The notes under the pieces are model-generated. The model made no database searches. It had not been told where the DNA came from and worked only from the letters and a program-made list of their open reading frames with translations. From Cytospora piceicola (lineage: Eukaryota; Ascomycota; Sordariomycetes; Diaporthales; Cytosporaceae), in the NCBI GenBank assembly GCA_023375675.1, contig JALQBC010000011.1:1044034-1108033 (forward strand): a stretch of DNA of 64,000 nucleotides, read 5' to 3'. The position numbers and the translations under genes are program-made. Of this stretch, positions 1 to 11,382 are shown piece by piece (the first letter of the stretch is position 1; each line of letters starts with the position of its first letter).

Positions 1-3000
1 TCAGATTTTTGGCATTCCTCGCGAGGTTCATGGCGTTCAGAAGAGCAAGCTGTCGGTGAGGAACCTCGATCTTGGGAATGGTGAAATATGCCGAGAGCTC
101 CAGGGAGCGCTTCAGCAGTTCGGGGTTGGCGTTCACCTCGGCTGGCGAGCCAAGTCTCCTCCGTGCGAGCTCGATGGACATTGCAACAGTGTACTCACTC
201 GCAGAGGCGATAAGCTTCTTCGCTTCTGCGACCTCGCTCTCGTTTGATACTGCGTTTACTAGTATCGCGTTGAGGATGCCCTTGAAGATCCTGATACCGT
301 CCTCCAACTTGTTCGCCTTCATGGTGTCGTATCCACGTTGCAAATCGTTGGTGGCCAGGTACTCAAGGTCCCGTGGGATGATCGGCAGCACCTGCCTAGG
401 ATCTTGCTCGTCAATCGTGCGGCGCACGTAGTTGACGAGTGGTGGCAGGCCTGTGGATGCAGGGAGGTATGTCTTGGTCGCCTCGTATACCTCCATAAAT
501 CTTGGCTTGAGTGGTGCAAAGTTGACGGCACCGACTTGTCTGCTGAGGAGGTTCATGGCGCTCTCGAAAGAGCCACCGGCAACGTGATCCACAGCCAGGG
601 GCGAGTTGCGAGCCCACATGTCGGCTTCACTGCTGCCAGCTCCACCAGCATCTGTGCTCTCAACGTTCACAAAGTCGCCCTCTACATCGGGAACAACGTC
701 ATCTCCCATGTCCCAGCCTGCGGCATCCTCGTCGTCGTCGCCATCTGCCAATGTACCGTTCTTGGCTACGATATCATCTTCAGCGTCCTCGAAACCATTC
801 GTGGCTGCAGGTGTGTCTTCCAGCGAAAGACCCTCAACTTCGCCCATCAGAGCCTTTTCGAAGATTGATGTCGAGGTAGCCTTGGTTGGCCAATTGGCCT
901 TGTATGTCGGCACAACAGGTTTTGGTGGAGTAAGAGGTTCGCCGATCTTTGGCAAAGTGATCTGATCCTCAGTGAGACCGGTGGCCTCCAGGATTGACTG
1001 GCATTCCTCTTCGAGACCTTGGGACTTGGCAGTCATATACGCCAGAGGGTACAGGTCGACCTCCTTGAACATTTGTACCCGATCCACCTCACCCAGATAC
1101 AAGTCGTTCTGGAATCGCGCCGTAAAGTCTCCTCTGTGCTCAGCAATCTTGGCCATCCTGGCAAGCTTGTCGTGGTCACCGGTCGTCAGGTAGAGGAAGG
1201 ACAGCTTGTCAAACTGCTTCAGCTTCTGGTAGCACATCTCGACGATCTGGTGGTTGCCGTGGGCTAGGGCCTCGGCGCTGAGCTTGACCCACAGAGCCTG
1301 CTTATCGAGCTGCTTGGCCATCTCGACGGCAACCTCAAGGTTGCCACATTCGAGGGCGAGCTCGAACCGTGTTGTGGGGTCCTGGACAAACTGCAGCGCA
1401 ATCTCGGGGTATCCCTTCTTCTGCACATATGAGATGACAGACTGTCCAACCAAGCTAGAGTTCCGGATGATGTCAAGCATCTCGCCGTAGTTCTTCTTGA
1501 CCAGGGCAAGCTTGAATCGGTACTCGGTAGGATCAATGTGGAGAACCTTTGGCTTGGCCGCCCGATCCAAGCAGTAGACATTGCGGCCCTTGACACGAGT
1601 GAGGTACACAGTCGTGTCCAGAGTTCGCACAATACCGTTGTCACCGTTGAGCAGAGTGTACTTAATGTGGTTGAGAGTGGAGTAGAGGAGTACGCCAGCA
1701 TCGTCCCAGGTAGCGCTCTTGATCCGGATAGTCTCGTGCAGAGTGCTGACCTGCTCCAGGGCCTTGGTTACAATGGTGACGTTGTGCTTGCTCAGGAGCG
1801 CCGCGTAAAGGCCATCGTTGGACCATACCACATACTTGACGCCGTTGACTGACAGATCTGCAGTGCTCTTCTTCTGCTGGATATCGTAGAGGTGGACGGC
1901 AGTTGGTGTGATGATGAAGAGGTTGCCGGTACCACCAAAGTAAATGTCGGTTGTGCCAACTGGGGGCTTGAAGGATCGAGTTGTGGAGTTCGACAGATCC
2001 TTGATGTCAATGGTCTGGGTGGAGGTGTTCAAGACGGCAAAGCGGTTTCGAGCGACGAAGATGGCGGAGTTGCCCTGTCCGCGCTTTGACTCGGTTGGTT
2101 CTATGGCACCAGAACCATCACGAGGAAGGTTGACAAGCTCGTAGGATCCTCCATCTGTCGAGGAAGTGACGAGCACGGAGCGCTCGGCAGGGTTGTAGGA
2201 CAGAGTCCGAGGGGGAACCCAGGCGGGACCAACCTTCTTAAGGGAAAGGAGCGTCGGGCTCTCTATGTTCTTCTGGAAATCGTACGATTTGACATGCTTC
2301 TCCTTGGTGATGTAGAACAGGTTGTTCTGGTAGACGGACATAGCCGGTCTCTCGCGTTCCAGCTTGAAGACCATAACTCCATTATCATGACCGGCCGCGA
2401 ACAAGTTGATCTCGGGGTGGGCAGCAATGACCCAGAACCTGTCATTCTCTCGCTTGAAGCTTTGCACGCTCGTCCGCTTGTTCAGATCCCAGACACGGAT
2501 CGTCTTGTCTTCTCCGACGGAGAGGATTAGGTCCTGGTGAGGATGGAACAGACAGCCAGAGGCATTCTGGAAGTGGCCTCGGCACGTATCTACCTCCCAA
2601 GCCTTCGTCTCGCTCATGCGCCACAGCTTGACCAATCTGTCGTCGCCAGCAGACACGATCAGGGGCATGGTTGGGTGGAAGGCAACCCAGTTGACTCCTC
2701 TATCATGACCCTCCAGGACGAACTTGACCACCGCATCCGTGTTGCCGAACATATCGGTTTGGTTCTGGTTGCCGCGTGCAACCTGTTCCTCGAAGGTCAT
2801 GGATGTCGGGGCAGAGTGCTTCTTGCGCAGGCCGGAGATATCCCATACACGGACGGACTGATCCAAGGACGCAGAGACGACGAGGTCTTGAGTCGGGTGG
2901 AAGTTGGCGCACATAACATAGTGGTTGTGGCCAGTCATGGTGCAGATCAGGGATCGGTTCTGCCAGTTCCATATTCTGATGGTCTGGTCGTCGGAGGTGG

Positions 3001-3647
3001 AAATGATCCATGGAAGCTCGTGGTGGAAGAAGACAGTCCGAACGTAGTCCAGATGGCCGTTAAGCGTAAAGAGCTCTCTCCTCGTGGTCAAGGACCACAC
3101 CTTGATCTTATAGTCGTCACCACCGGATACGAAGATGGGTTGTGTCTTGTGGAAGTCGACGCCTCGGACAGGACCGCTGTGACCTTCGAGTCGATCGATT
3201 AAAGTTCCCATACGGTCTGTATTTGTAAAACATGATCATTAGCCATTATACAATGTTGTCCACGCACCCGGGAAGACGTAGTCGTTAGCGGAACAAGTCG
3301 CGGGGATTTCAAGGCCCTCTCTCGTTGCTCGCACTAGAAGTCGCGCCCGTTGTGGTATTACACATTGTACGTACAGTCCCACAGCTGGATAGTCGAAGAG
3401 TGAAGGGATACCAGAATCCATGGTCTGCGATAGGCGGATGTCAGTTCTCGAGGAAGCGAGTCGACACGGTGGGGTGGTCGTTGGAGCTTACCGCTTGGGG
3501 TGGAAAGCAATTCCCTTTGCGCGCGAGCTCTTGCTCTCGAACTATTTATCGAGGCATTGTCAGCATGGATCCTCTTCTACCCCGACAGGGGAGCTGGGAG
3601 AGACCAAAGATTAGACGGACCTTGGTGAGCATGCCTGATGAGGCCAT
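1..3647 (-). CDS. Coatomer (COPI) subunit alpha, C-terminus cut by window edge
   Basis: This is the alpha subunit of the COPI vesicle coat, which carries Golgi-to-ER retrograde cargo. Exons on the minus strand are 3621-3647, 3492-3541, 3375-3424 and 1-3216; introns are 79, 67 and 158 nt with GT...AG ends. The protein begins MASSGMLTKFESKSSRAKG and runs into FHPKRPWILVSLHSSTIQLW, the typical coatomer alpha start. About six or seven WD40 repeats fill the first 300 or so residues (EGHSGPVRGVDFHKTQPIF, GHNHYVMCANFHPTQDL and others). The coatomer WD-associated region and an acidic linker follow (near 600-780 nt on the plus strand). About 1,114 residues are inside the window; the family is about 1,200, so only the end of the C-terminal domain is missing. 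The first donor (GTCCGT) is weak, but the protein join is right. The gene is divergent from the UGGT gene. Confidence 0.96.
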
Positions 3648-4644
3648 GTTGGGCGGTGGTCTTGAAGCCTGGAGCTTCACATCCACTCAGGGAACTAACT
3701 GGAGGGAGGTTGCGATTGACGGAGTTCAAAGAGCCATGCGGTGGCCGTGGGCGCTTGATTACGTATGCGTTTATGATTTTATAAATTGAGATGCGTTAGG
3801 TCTCCTGAAAGTTGAAGGAATGAGTATTGGCCACCTGGTGCCGTGGTTGGGATGTTGAGTCCGTGGCTTGTTGTTGCTGTCCTGGGCCTTTCAGATGTCG
3901 AGAGTGGAAGCGTGGCCATCTGCGATGTGGCTTAGGTTGCTCTCTCGTCACAGGCTTGGACCGTGCACCGTTGTTCTACACACTCTAGTGCCTAGTCTAG
4001 ATAAGGTCATATACGGCGTATTCCCAGTGAAGATACTCAAATATACCCCCTTATCTAAAGGTGCACCGTTCTGTACTCACAGTACATATCCAATCGAGGT
4101 TTCAGACTGAATTAGACTGGCAATTCGAATATAGGCCCGTGTACGGAGCATAATCAAATCAATGCTACTCCTAGGTGTATGAAAGCAGAACCTCTAATAA
4201 GGAAAAAGGTTATCGTGGGTGTGGTGGATTTGGTTATAAAGTGTACTCCCTGTGCTTTCTAGAAGTCAGTCTGACACCTCGATCTAGCCTCTTTGGGAGA
4301 GCTTCCACTTGTAAGGTGTTCACTTCCAGCGTCGAGTACATACATGGTAGACAAGACACAACCCAAGACAACGACTGGAAGATTTCTTATTGATTTATCT
4401 ACACTACGGCTTGGTGAATACCCAATTCTCTCGCCGGCAATAACAAACAACCGCCACCAAGCAGCTAACGAAAGCAATGCAAGTATAGTGGAGCTTGCTG
4501 AGAAGTGGTGAACCCAAGCTTCCTAACCGAAGCCTCGAGGCTGTCTCCGGATTGCGCTCCGTTGGGACTACTCCATCAACTCGAATTATTCCCTTTTCCA
4601 ACATCGCATGGTCTTGTCAGCTTGATCACTAGTCAATTGGGACC
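3648..4644. promoter_or_regulatory. Divergent intergenic region between COPI alpha and UGGT
   Basis: About 1.0 kb lies between two divergently transcribed secretory-pathway genes, so it must hold both promoters and 5' UTRs. I see no convincing coding frame, tRNA or long repeat in it. No specific binding site is claimed. Confidence 0.6.
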
Positions 4645-7600
4645 ATGATACGACTATCCCAGCTGCCATGGGGCCTCGTGGCCTCGTTGCTGGCAGCAAC
4701 AGTATTCGAGGCCAAGCCGGTTTGCGCGGGACCGTCTGTCGAGATATCCATGAAGGCAGCTTTTCCCTCGCCTCCATACTTGATAGAGCTACTGTAGGTC
4801 TTGCATGTATCCTGACAGAAGATGCAGCTGTAAGCTAATGGGAGGTCCAGAGAGACTGCCGCACAAGAGAATGCCTCTAGCTACTTCCCCCTTCTCGACC
4901 GGATCGCGGACGGCTATTTCGCCGAACTGACGACGGACAAGGATCTGTACGAATCATTTTTAAGCTTGTTGCAAGAAGATGGACACATTTCAAGCCCTGA
5001 GAGTCTCTCGACCTTCAAATTAGCTCTGTCAACGAGGTCGGCTGCCCCACGGATCGAGGCCCACTACCAATATTATCAGACAGGCGTCGAACCCACGCTA
5101 CAAGGAAATCAAGAAGGCTGCGATGCCTGGGTGGTGTGGAATAGCCAGCAGCATTGCCTCGTATCTCTGGACCCAGGTCAGGCTCGGGGTCAACTGTCGG
5201 ACCGACAAGAGCGAGACTTGCCGTTTGACGTGTCTCTTGGCGATGGACCTAGCTGTATCTTGTATGCAGACTTGACGTCTCCTCGATTTGCGCCGTTCCA
5301 TATGGTTTTGTCGGAGAAGGCGCGGAACCGAGAGTGCACCTATAAGCTCCGGCATCGTAGACTTTCCTACGAGTCTCTCGAGGCTTTGCCAGTCAGCGGG
5401 TACGGTGTCGAGCTTCAGCTGAAGAGGACCGATTATATTGTCATCGACGACCGCAAGGCAGAAGAAGCCAAGCCACAGGAGACTACGACCTCGGAGGTTG
5501 TGTTGGACGGGGAAGAAGATGTTGCGGATCTCAAGCCCCTATCTACATCCGAGCTGACCCCTCTTGGCCTCAAGGCTGCATCTTTTATCATGCAGAATGA
5601 GAAGCCTTTCGATACTCTGCTCAAGTTGACCCAAGACTTCCCGAAATACTCAACTTCGCTGGCTACTTACAATGTTTCAGAGGATTTATACCTGGAGCAT
5701 AGGGCCAACCGTGCTCAGCTGGTGCCTACCGGGACCAACGTCCTGTGGATGAATGGTGTTCAAATCGTTGAAAGGCAAATGGACGCTTTTTCCCTGGTCG
5801 ACTTGTTGAGACGCGAACGGAAGCTCATCAACGGCGTCACGGCCTTGGGATTGACCGGAGAGGAGGCTATTGACCTCATCGCCCACCAAGCGGTAGCTGC
5901 TGCCAAGACTACAGATGAGACCCAGAGGTTTATATGGCACGACGAGCCTGAGGACGGCAAGGTCATAATCTACCTGAACAATATCGAGAAGGAGAAGCGG
6001 TATGAGGAGTTCACAAAGAACCTCGCGAGTGTGAGTGTACTCCTGAAGCCATGCTGATCGCTTTGCTGATTTCTGTAGCTTATCCAAGGTGGAGCGCCTG
6101 GATCTTTGCCCCAAATCCGCCGCGACATCCTCAACTTGGTCCTGCCTGTTGATTTTAGCAAGGAAGAAGATATCGTTCTGGTGGTGGAGCAGCTACAGAC
6201 TTTCATCAAGCGCAAGCTTCCCGTGAGGTTTGGAATTGTCCCACTGGCTTTCACTGAAGCCTCCGAGCGCCAGTCCAAGATTGTTTACCATCTTGTTGAG
6301 ACGTACGGCCTTGGAACATTGATGGCATACCTGCAGGCTGGTCTTGATGCTAAGACTATCGGAGACGCGGACAAGGGACTGTTCGATTCGACGATTGTCG
6401 ACCGCACGTTGCGGGAGGATTTTACTGCTCTTTCTTTCGAGGAGGTGCTTGCCTCTGAGCACCATGAAGAGCAAACTAGACTCTCGCAACGCTGGGCTGA
6501 GCGGCTGAAAGTCAATGGACCGACTCCCGTTCTATTTGTCAACGGTCTTCCTATGCCACGTGTGGGCAACTGGTTATCGCCCATGAGCCAGCAGATCGGG
6601 GCCGATTTGCAGGCGCTCAGACAAGCATACTTCTATGGCGAGATTGAGGATAGCCAGTGGATCCCAGGATACTTTCTGGAAAATGCAGCCAAGCGACGCA
6701 ACACCCTCATCTTCCCTAGCGACCCTAAGGCCCTCACGGTGCTCGACGTGAACAAGATGCACTTGGAGCACCCTGAACTCTTTGGGATGATTCCTGTTCT
6801 CGAACCATCTCCGGACTCAACCAAGGAAAACTGGGCAGTGTTGACTCTAGTGGTTGACCTAACCGACCCAGAGGGTCTGAAGCTTGCAGCGTCCGCTCTG
6901 CAGTTCCGTGCCAGCAACCCAGGCGTGCGTCTGGATATCATCCACAATCCTGCTGATTCGACAGAAGCACACAAGGTCAACTCAGTGCTCAAGGCTGGCG
7001 AGTCTGACCTTGCGGCTGCCGACTCGGAAGCAATCTTGAAGGCCATTGTCGACACAGCTCAAGGCTTGCCAGACGATGATGACTTATACGATTCTGCCCT
7101 TCGCCAGTTTCTGTCCGCGGTGGGCATCCGACCTGGACAGAACATGCTCATCCTGAACGGCCGTATCATTGGGCCTGTTCAGTCGGCTGCTGACATCGAC
7201 GCGGATGATTACCAACTGTTCTTGGACGTTGAGCAGAGACTCAGGATCTTGCCAGTCTATGAGGCCATCGAAGATCTCGGTCTGTCAGACAAGGTCTCTG
7301 GTCCTCTTGCTGCTGCCAAAGTCACCTCAATCACAGCACTGTCGACGATGCCCGATTTACCCGAGGGCTTATTCGAGACAGCATCCCCTCTGAGGATCTC
7401 CGCGTTCAACGTCTGGAACTCCAGCCACACAGCTTTTGAGGTTGGCGACAAGTCCACCGCGACAATCCATCTCGTAGCTGTTATCAACCCCGCCAGCGAA
7501 CAAGGACAGAGATGGGTGCCCATCCTGAAGGTACTCTCTGAGCTCGATGGAGTGTATCTCAAGGTCTGGCTTAACCCGATGGACAAGCTGAATGAACTTC

Positions 7601-9261
7601 CTGTGAAGAGGTTTTACAGATATGTTCTCGACTCTGCCCCAACATTCGACGAGTCCGGGAAGGTCAATGCTCTCGGAGCCGGATTCAAGGGCGTTCCCTC
7701 GGAAGCGTTGCTGAATGTCGGCATGGACGTGCCCCCTGCCTGGCTAGTAGCTTCCAAGGAGTCCGTTCACGATTTGGACAACCTGAAACTAAGCTCTATC
7801 AAGAGCAATGTCGAGGCTGTCTACGAACTCGAGAACATCCTCATCGAGGGCCACTCCAGGGAACCCACTGGCGCTCTTCCTCGCGGCGCGCAACTAGTTC
7901 TCAGCACTGAAAAGGACCCCAAGGTTGCAGACACAATCGTCATGTTCAACCTAGGCTACTTCCAGTTCAAGGCCAATCCAGGCTTCTATAACATACAGCT
8001 GAAGGAAGGCCGCAGCTCTGAAATATACTACATTGAGAGTGTGGGCGCCAAGGGCTATAAATCTGTTCATGGCGACGAGGGAACCGAAGTGGCTCTGATG
8101 GACTTTATGGGTAAAACACTATACCCACGGATCAATAGGAAGCCAGGAAAGGAAAACGAGGATGTCCTTGAACCAAGTGCAGAGACAGGGGCCCTTGATT
8201 TCGTTAAGCAAGGATTCAAGTTCGGCAAAGACCTGTTTGGTGTGAAGACGAAATCTGCCTCGGATGAAGAGCACGCCGAGATCAATATCTTCTCGGTCGC
8301 CAGTGGACACCTCTACGAGCGTATGCTGAACATCATGATGCTCAGCGTCATGAAAAACACCCAACACACCGTCAAGTTTTGGTTCATCGAGCAATTCCTC
8401 TCCCCGGCATTCAAGGACTTCCTGCCCTCCATGGCCGAGGAGTATGGCTTCAGGTACGAGATGGTCACCTACAAATGGCCCCACTGGCTCCGCCAACAGA
8501 AGGAGAAGCAACGCCAGATCTGGGGCTACAAAATCCTCTTCCTGGACGTGCTCTTCCCCCTGTCCCTCGACAAGGTCATCTTCGTCGACGCGGACCAGAT
8601 CGTCCGCACGGACATGTACGACCTGGTACAGCACGACCTCGAGGGGGCGCCATACGGCTTCACGCCCATGTGCGACTCCCGCGTCGAGATGGAGGGCTTC
8701 CGGTTCTGGAAGCAGGGGTACTGGGCCAGCTACCTGCGGGGCCTGCCGTACCACATCTCGGCGCTGTACGTCGTGGATCTGCGCCGCTTCCGCGAGATCG
8801 CCGCGGGCGACCGGCTCAGGCAGACGTACCACACCCTCTCCGCGGACCCGAACTCGCTGTCGAACCTGGACCAGGACCTGCCGAACCACATGCAGTTCCA
8901 CATCCCGATCCACAGCCTGCCGCAGGAGTGGCTGTGGTGCGAGACGTGGTGCAGCGACGAGACGTTCCCCGTGGCAAGGACGATCGACCTGTGCAACAAC
9001 CCCCAGACCAAGGAGCCGAAGCTCGACCGCGCGAGGAGGCAGGTTCCGGAATGGACCAAGTACGATGACGAGGTTGCGGCGCTGGACTCGAGGAGGAAGG
9101 GCAAGGGTTCTGCGGCGCCTGAGGGCGATGAGCAGAAGGTGATCAGGGGCGATGGCCAGGAGTTGAAGGAGGCAGAGGAGGGCCTGGAGAGAAACACTAA
9201 GAGTAGAGCATTTGAGGGGGAGGATCCATCGGCGGCGGGCCATGTCAAGGACGAGTTGTAG
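4645..9261 (+). CDS. UDP-glucose:glycoprotein glucosyltransferase (ER folding sensor)
   Basis: This ER-lumen enzyme adds glucose back to N-glycans of misfolded glycoproteins so that they re-enter the calnexin cycle. Exons are 4645-4793, 4851-6030 and 6079-9261, giving 1,503 residues, the usual family length. The start at 4645 gives a signal peptide (MIRLSQLPWGLVASLLAATV) and joins across intron 1 into LLETAAQENASSYFPLLDRI. The long N-terminal part corresponds to the thioredoxin-like and beta-sandwich domains of the folding sensor. The C-terminal GT24 catalytic domain starts near residue 1175, with the metal-binding DxD in VIFVDADQIVRTDM (D1280/D1282) and SNLDQDLPN further on. The protein ends HVKDEL, a KDEL-type ER retrieval signal. 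A low-complexity charged tail separates the catalytic domain from KDEL. Confidence 0.97.
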
Positions 9262-9746
9262 ATGTGGAACTGTATAAGTATACATAGATCATGGGGAAAT
9301 GATATTTGACGTCTTCTGCAGCTTTTGGTGGGACCGGTACCGGCCGCGCCCAGCAGCGAGTCCCAATCAGATTTCACACTTACCTATGACACTGTACATG
9401 TAAATCCCCGCCTGAATTGTATTATTCGATTTGGTGACAGGCTGAATAAACAAGGTACAACAATAACGATCGAGTCGGAATTAATCACCACCCTGACTAA
9501 GTACCAATCGTATCTATCATCGTGCCAGGCCCGGCCCGGTAGTGAACTCCACAAGCGGCAAGCCGGTTATAGTCGGGGCAATGACCCCTCGACTTGGACT
9601 CTTAAATGAGCTGGCTGTTCGCTTTGAAACTATTCTTGTCCCATCAAGAAGCAAAACACGTCGAACTAAACACCAATTCGTTGCCTCGAGCCCATAATCA
9701 ACAAACGTCTCTAAACACCCCCTCAACTTGTCACCAAACAGACACT
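9262..9746. other. Intergenic: UGGT 3' end / tautomerase promoter
   Basis: These 485 bp between two same-strand genes contain the UGGT 3' UTR and the tautomerase promoter and 5' UTR. No RNA gene, repeat or coding frame that I can support. Confidence 0.5.
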
Positions 9747-10224
9747 ATGCCTCTCGTCAAGATCGACATGATCAAGGGTGTGCGGACGCCCGAGGAGATC
9801 AAGAAGCTGGCGGATGTCGTCCAAGAAATCATGCTCGCGCTCTTCGCAGCACCCCCGCGGGACCGATACCAGGTAACACGAACCGCCATCGTCTCCGGCA
9901 GAGCGGCAGATGCTCCTGAGGCGGTTTAAGACGCACGATTCACTGACAGTTGAACAGATAATCACGCAGCACGAGCCATATGAGATGATCTGCGAGGACA
10001 CGAACCTGGGCCTGACCCGGACGGACAAGCTCGTCTTCATCCAGATCTTCCAGCAGGGCCGGGATGCCGCGAAGAAGCAGGCCGTCTACGCGGCGCTGGC
10101 CGAGCGCCTCGAGAAGGAGTGCGGCGTGCCCGGGTCGGACCTGATAATCTCCGTGGCTGCGAACACCAAGGAGGACTGGAGCTTTGGGCTGGGAAGGGCG
10201 CAGTTCTTGACTGGTGATCTGTGA
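9747..10224 (+). CDS. Tautomerase / MIF-superfamily small enzyme
   Basis: Exons are 9747-9872 and 9958-10224 around an 85-nt intron (donor GTAACA, branch CACTGAC, acceptor AACAG). The product is 130 residues. It begins MPLVKIDMIKG, so removal of Met exposes the N-terminal proline that is the catalytic base in this superfamily. Joining the exons gives PPRDRYQIITQHEPYEM, then TDKLVFIQIFQQGR, KKQAVYAALAERL and the terminal KEDWSFGLGRAQF. This pattern is typical of the longer fungal and bacterial tautomerases (Tautomerase_2-like) rather than the 62-residue 4-oxalocrotonate tautomerases. The substrate is unknown; such enzymes act on keto-enol substrates or dehalogenate small acids. I see no pathway neighbours. 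Confidence 0.85.
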
Positions 10225-11382
10225 GGGGGGGTCGTGATGTTGATGATGAAAACCGACGGACCGACTCCGGATGTATGGTTCATGGCTTGCACAGTGATGC
10301 ATTCTAAGACTATCCAAGCATGTAGTCACTCACCAATCAATACCCTTTCAGAAACCATCTCATATTCACCGAAGCGCAGCTCCGCCACCATGTGGACTTC
10401 CAGGAGGCAACCTAAGGGATCAGTGTTGGGAGGCACAGCGCGCCCTACTGGGGTGATGGTCCGGGGGGGGGGTGTCAGGTCCAGATAACCCTAGCCCTTC
10501 TTTCAGCCGCATGCTAACCTAACGCCGACCCGTTCTCAACAACATCCTTCAACCACGTCTTCTCCGCAACCTTGACACAAGACACGGAAGTATGCAAGAC
10601 ATCCGATTTGAAAATCTCTGGTATTAACTCAAGACATTGCAAACGGTACAAAACCACATGTCAGCTTCCAAGTGGTCGATGCAAGCACTCGCCCGAGAAG
10701 CAAACTCCAAGCCGCCTCAGGCGATAATCATGGCCTCCGTTTGTGGCCTCACATGCATGGCAGGCCTCTTGCAGAGCAGTCCAAGCGGGGAGGGATCAGC
10801 AATAAGCAATGGAGTACCACTGAGAACGCCTTCCTTCTTCAGCCTATTAATCCGTTTGGATTTAAGGCAAAATGAGCTAGCATGTTTCATTCGTTATGCA
10901 AGAAATGTTGGTCTGGCTGAGTTGTAAACGGCGATAAGGTGGAGGGGGCAGCAGTCGGCCTCTCTGTTGGCTGGAGCCTTGATAAGGGGACAACCGAAAC
11001 AGAGGCTGGCCACTGCCTAAACACGGCATGCTAGCAACTTGCTGTCGAGAAATCTGCCTCGCGGATCCCCAAGGCAGAAAAGGGTTTTGTTGTTTCCGGA
11101 CCATACGAAGAAGCCCCGGGGCAAGGTCATTCATCGACTTTTGCTATTACAAAACGGCCATACTATCTCTCAAATTCTTCTCTGGTCACCACTTCTCGCC
11201 AACTTGAAATCATAGCAATCCCCTGCGTCCCATACTGGTCGAGCTGCCTCATAGTATTTCCCTTGCCCGTTCGAAGCAGGAGATCTGTTAAATCAACTGT
11301 GGTTGTACATCGATACTCTCTTGTGCTCGCCTCTTCTATACAATTCTATATCGGCTTCTACTCTTTCCTCCATTCCACAATT
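10225..11382. other. Intergenic region with no recognisable gene
   Basis: About 1.16 kb lies between the tautomerase and the helicase gene. Short open frames occur on both strands but none shows a conserved motif or sensible splice structure. It includes homopolymer G runs just after the tautomerase stop and near 10,465. It presumably holds the 3' UTR of one gene and the promoter of the next. Confidence 0.5.

Noticed and set aside
2537..3202. 221-codon plus-strand frame over the COPI alpha WD40 region
   Set aside because: Antisense shadow; the minus strand gives clear WD40 repeats through the same bases.
4966..6057. Start at 4,966 and stop at 6,055 as a separate upstream gene
   Set aside because: Upstream exon 4645-4793 supplies the signal peptide and the 48-nt intron at 6031-6078 links to the rest of UGGT.
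8119..9285. 388-codon open frame antisense to the UGGT catalytic domain
   Set aside because: It mirrors the GC-rich glycosyltransferase codons, is Arg/Leu/Val-rich with no motif, and the sense strand encodes an unmistakable GT24 domain.
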